From JBAOHV01 sp037045265 (GTDB taxonomy: Bacteria > Actinomycetota > Acidimicrobiia > Acidimicrobiales > Microtrichaceae): a DNA stretch of 64,000 nt. Location: assembly GCA_037045265.1 (NCBI GenBank), contig JBAOHV010000019.1, forward strand, positions 1 to 64,000, given 5' to 3'. The notes under the pieces are model-generated. The model was not told where the DNA came from. It did no database searches and saw only the letters and a list, made by a program, of their open reading frames with translations. This document shows, piece after piece, positions 63,001-64,000 of the stretch (positions within the stretch are counted from its first letter, which is position 1; each line of letters starts with the position of its first letter). The position numbers and the translations under genes are program-made.

Positions 63001-64000
63001 TCAGCCGGCGCCCCTGCGCGCAAGGGCAGACCGCCCCGCCAGGACCGCGCCGGCTGCGCCGAGTCCGAGTCCGAATGCCAGCCACCATGCGGCGGCGTAG
63101 CCCGCTGACTCGGCGATGACGCCGAAGAGGATCGGCCCGACGGCTCCCCCGACGTAGGTGCCGGTCTGGGTGATACCGGTGGCCCGGCCGGGGAAGTCCG
63201 GTGAGGCCCGCACGACCGACAGGTTGAACAGGCCGGGCCAGGCCCAACCGGCGCCGAACGCAAGCGGAACACCGATGATCTGCATCGCCGGGCTCCGCCA
63301 GGTGAACAGGGCAGAGGTGAGCGCCCCCAGCGCGATCATCACCGCCACGACACCGAGCAGGTTGCCAGGGTGTCGATCTGCCGCTGCCCCGACCGCCATC
63401 CGCACGATGATCGAGATCAAGCTGCCCACAGCGAAGGCAAGTCCGGCCTGCCCCGGCTCGATCCCCGCGTCGATGGCCGACTCGACGAAGAATCCACCGA
63501 GGGTTATGGCCGCTGCAGTCGAGAACGCCGCAGCCACTGCCAACGTCGTGAGCGCGCCGAGCGGAGCGCCGCCCTCCTCTGTCTGCCCACGGCCCTGGCC
63601 GGCGTCGCTCCGAGCATCTGCAGGTAGACGGTCACGGACGACGACGAGCGCGACCAGCGCCAGCGTGGAGCTCAGCACGAACACCCACTTCCATCCCACC
63701 GTGAGAGCGATCGTCGGCAGCGCCAGGCCCGCCACCAGAGCCGCGCCGGGCATGGCTGACTGCTTCACTGCGAAGCCCACCCCCTGTCGGTGCAGCGGCA
63801 GGTCCCTGGCCACGAACACGTTGGCGGACAGCTGAGCGGTCGCGTTGCAGACACCGGCTCCGGCTGCGATTGCTGCCAGGAGTGCCGGATGGCGAACCGC
63901 CCCTGCGATCAGCAGCTGCATCACGACTGTGCCGCTCAACGACGCGGTGAAACCCATTCTCGGCCCCACCCGATCGATCAGACGTCCTATGCGCGACGAC
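63001..64000 (-). CDS. MFS transporter, 5' end outside the window
   Basis: The visible 333 residues hold about ten membrane segments of a major facilitator transporter (MQLLIAGAVRHPALLAAIAA, WKWVFVLSSTLALVALVVV, GLAFAVGSLISIIVRMAVGA). The loop GRLIDRVGPRMGF at the edge resembles the conserved motif A between helices 2 and 3, so the first two helices lie beyond the window. The central loop is charged (DARSDAGQGRGQTEEG). The cargo is unknown. It is convergent with the methyltransferase gene, 9 bases apart. Confidence 0.82.
   Translation of the reverse strand, partial: SSRIGRLIDRVGPRMGFTASLSGTVVMQLLIAGAVRHPALLAAIAAGAGVCNATAQLSANVFVARDLPLHRQGVGFAVKQSAMPGAALVAGLALPTIALTVGWKWVFVLSSTLALVALVVVRDRLPADARSDAGQGRGQTEEGGAPLGALTTLAVAAAFSTAAAITLGGFFVESAIDAGIEPGQAGLAFAVGSLISIIVRMAVGAAADRHPGNLLGVVAVMIALGALTSALFTWRSPAMQIIGVPLAFGAGWAWPGLFNLSVVRASPDFPGRATGITQTGTYVGGAVGPILFGVIAESAGYAAAWWLAFGLGLGAAGAVLAGRSALARRGAG

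Overview
This window is high-GC DNA from an actinobacterium, most likely a member of Acidimicrobiia. The evidence is gene content: a complete Pup-proteasome system (mpa, dop, pup, prcB, prcA, pafA, pafB, pafC), a mycothione reductase, a fused F420 synthase (fbiC), a MarP-like protease, DUF4193, DUF3151 and DUF3866 proteins, and fatty-acid and acyl-CoA genes. No rRNA, tRNA, CRISPR, insertion sequence or prophage was found. The class assignment is inference, since no marker gene could be searched.

Layout. 1-9.9 kb: end of mycothione reductase, an RGG-rich protein, HAD phosphatase, enoyl-CoA hydratase, a small operon with a Nudix-like and a GNAT protein, DUF4193, a double-length ThyX, an M20 amidohydrolase and a zinc-type oxidoreductase. 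9.9-18.4 kb: lipid-kinase-like fragment, helY, tatC, tatB, a small membrane protein, a Zn-ribbon protein, GDPD, signal peptidase I, pafC, pafB. 18.4-27.2 kb: DUF3866, pafA, prcA, prcB, pup, dop, a GH43-like lipoprotein and mpa. The order trmI-mpa-dop-pup-prcBA-pafA-pafBC-tat-helY recalls the mycobacterial locus. 27.4-33.3 kb: ferredoxin, MarP, and a coupled TtuB-like/TtuA-like/TrmI trio for tRNA T-loop modification. 33.3-42 kb: LON-domain protein, PBP4, ADP-forming acyl-CoA synthetase subunits, FIST protein, transketolase, transaldolase. 42-48.7 kb: I78-like protein, HxlR regulator, fbiC, Cys-rich protein, and an McrB-like ATPase with a DUF2357/McrC-like partner. 48.8-64 kb: GH13, TauE with DUF1634, RNase D, rhodanese, S1P-lyase-like enzyme, DUF3151, patatin, alpha/beta hydrolase, pyruvate kinase, acyl-CoA dehydrogenase, SirB1-like protein, acyl-CoA synthetase, methyltransferase and an MFS transporter cut by the window edge.

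Expression style. Many genes have no Shine-Dalgarno. Instead a TANNNT hexamer lies 6-9 bases before the start codon, which indicates leaderless transcripts. At seven tandem junctions the stop codon of the upstream gene is itself the first three bases of the next gene's hexamer. Other neighbours are joined by ATGA, GTGA, TTGA or TGATG overlaps, which indicates translational coupling. Two shared palindromes (CTTGAC type) flank the fatty-acid genes, and a double GGTTC-N7-GAACC operator precedes the HxlR-fbiC unit.

Quality. About three dozen genes or gene parts change reading frame. Nearly every shift is a net +1 base, at unrelated sequences, inside conserved housekeeping genes. I read these as insertion errors in the assembly, not as pseudogenes, and annotate the full genes across the shifts. 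Coordinates of shift points are approximate.
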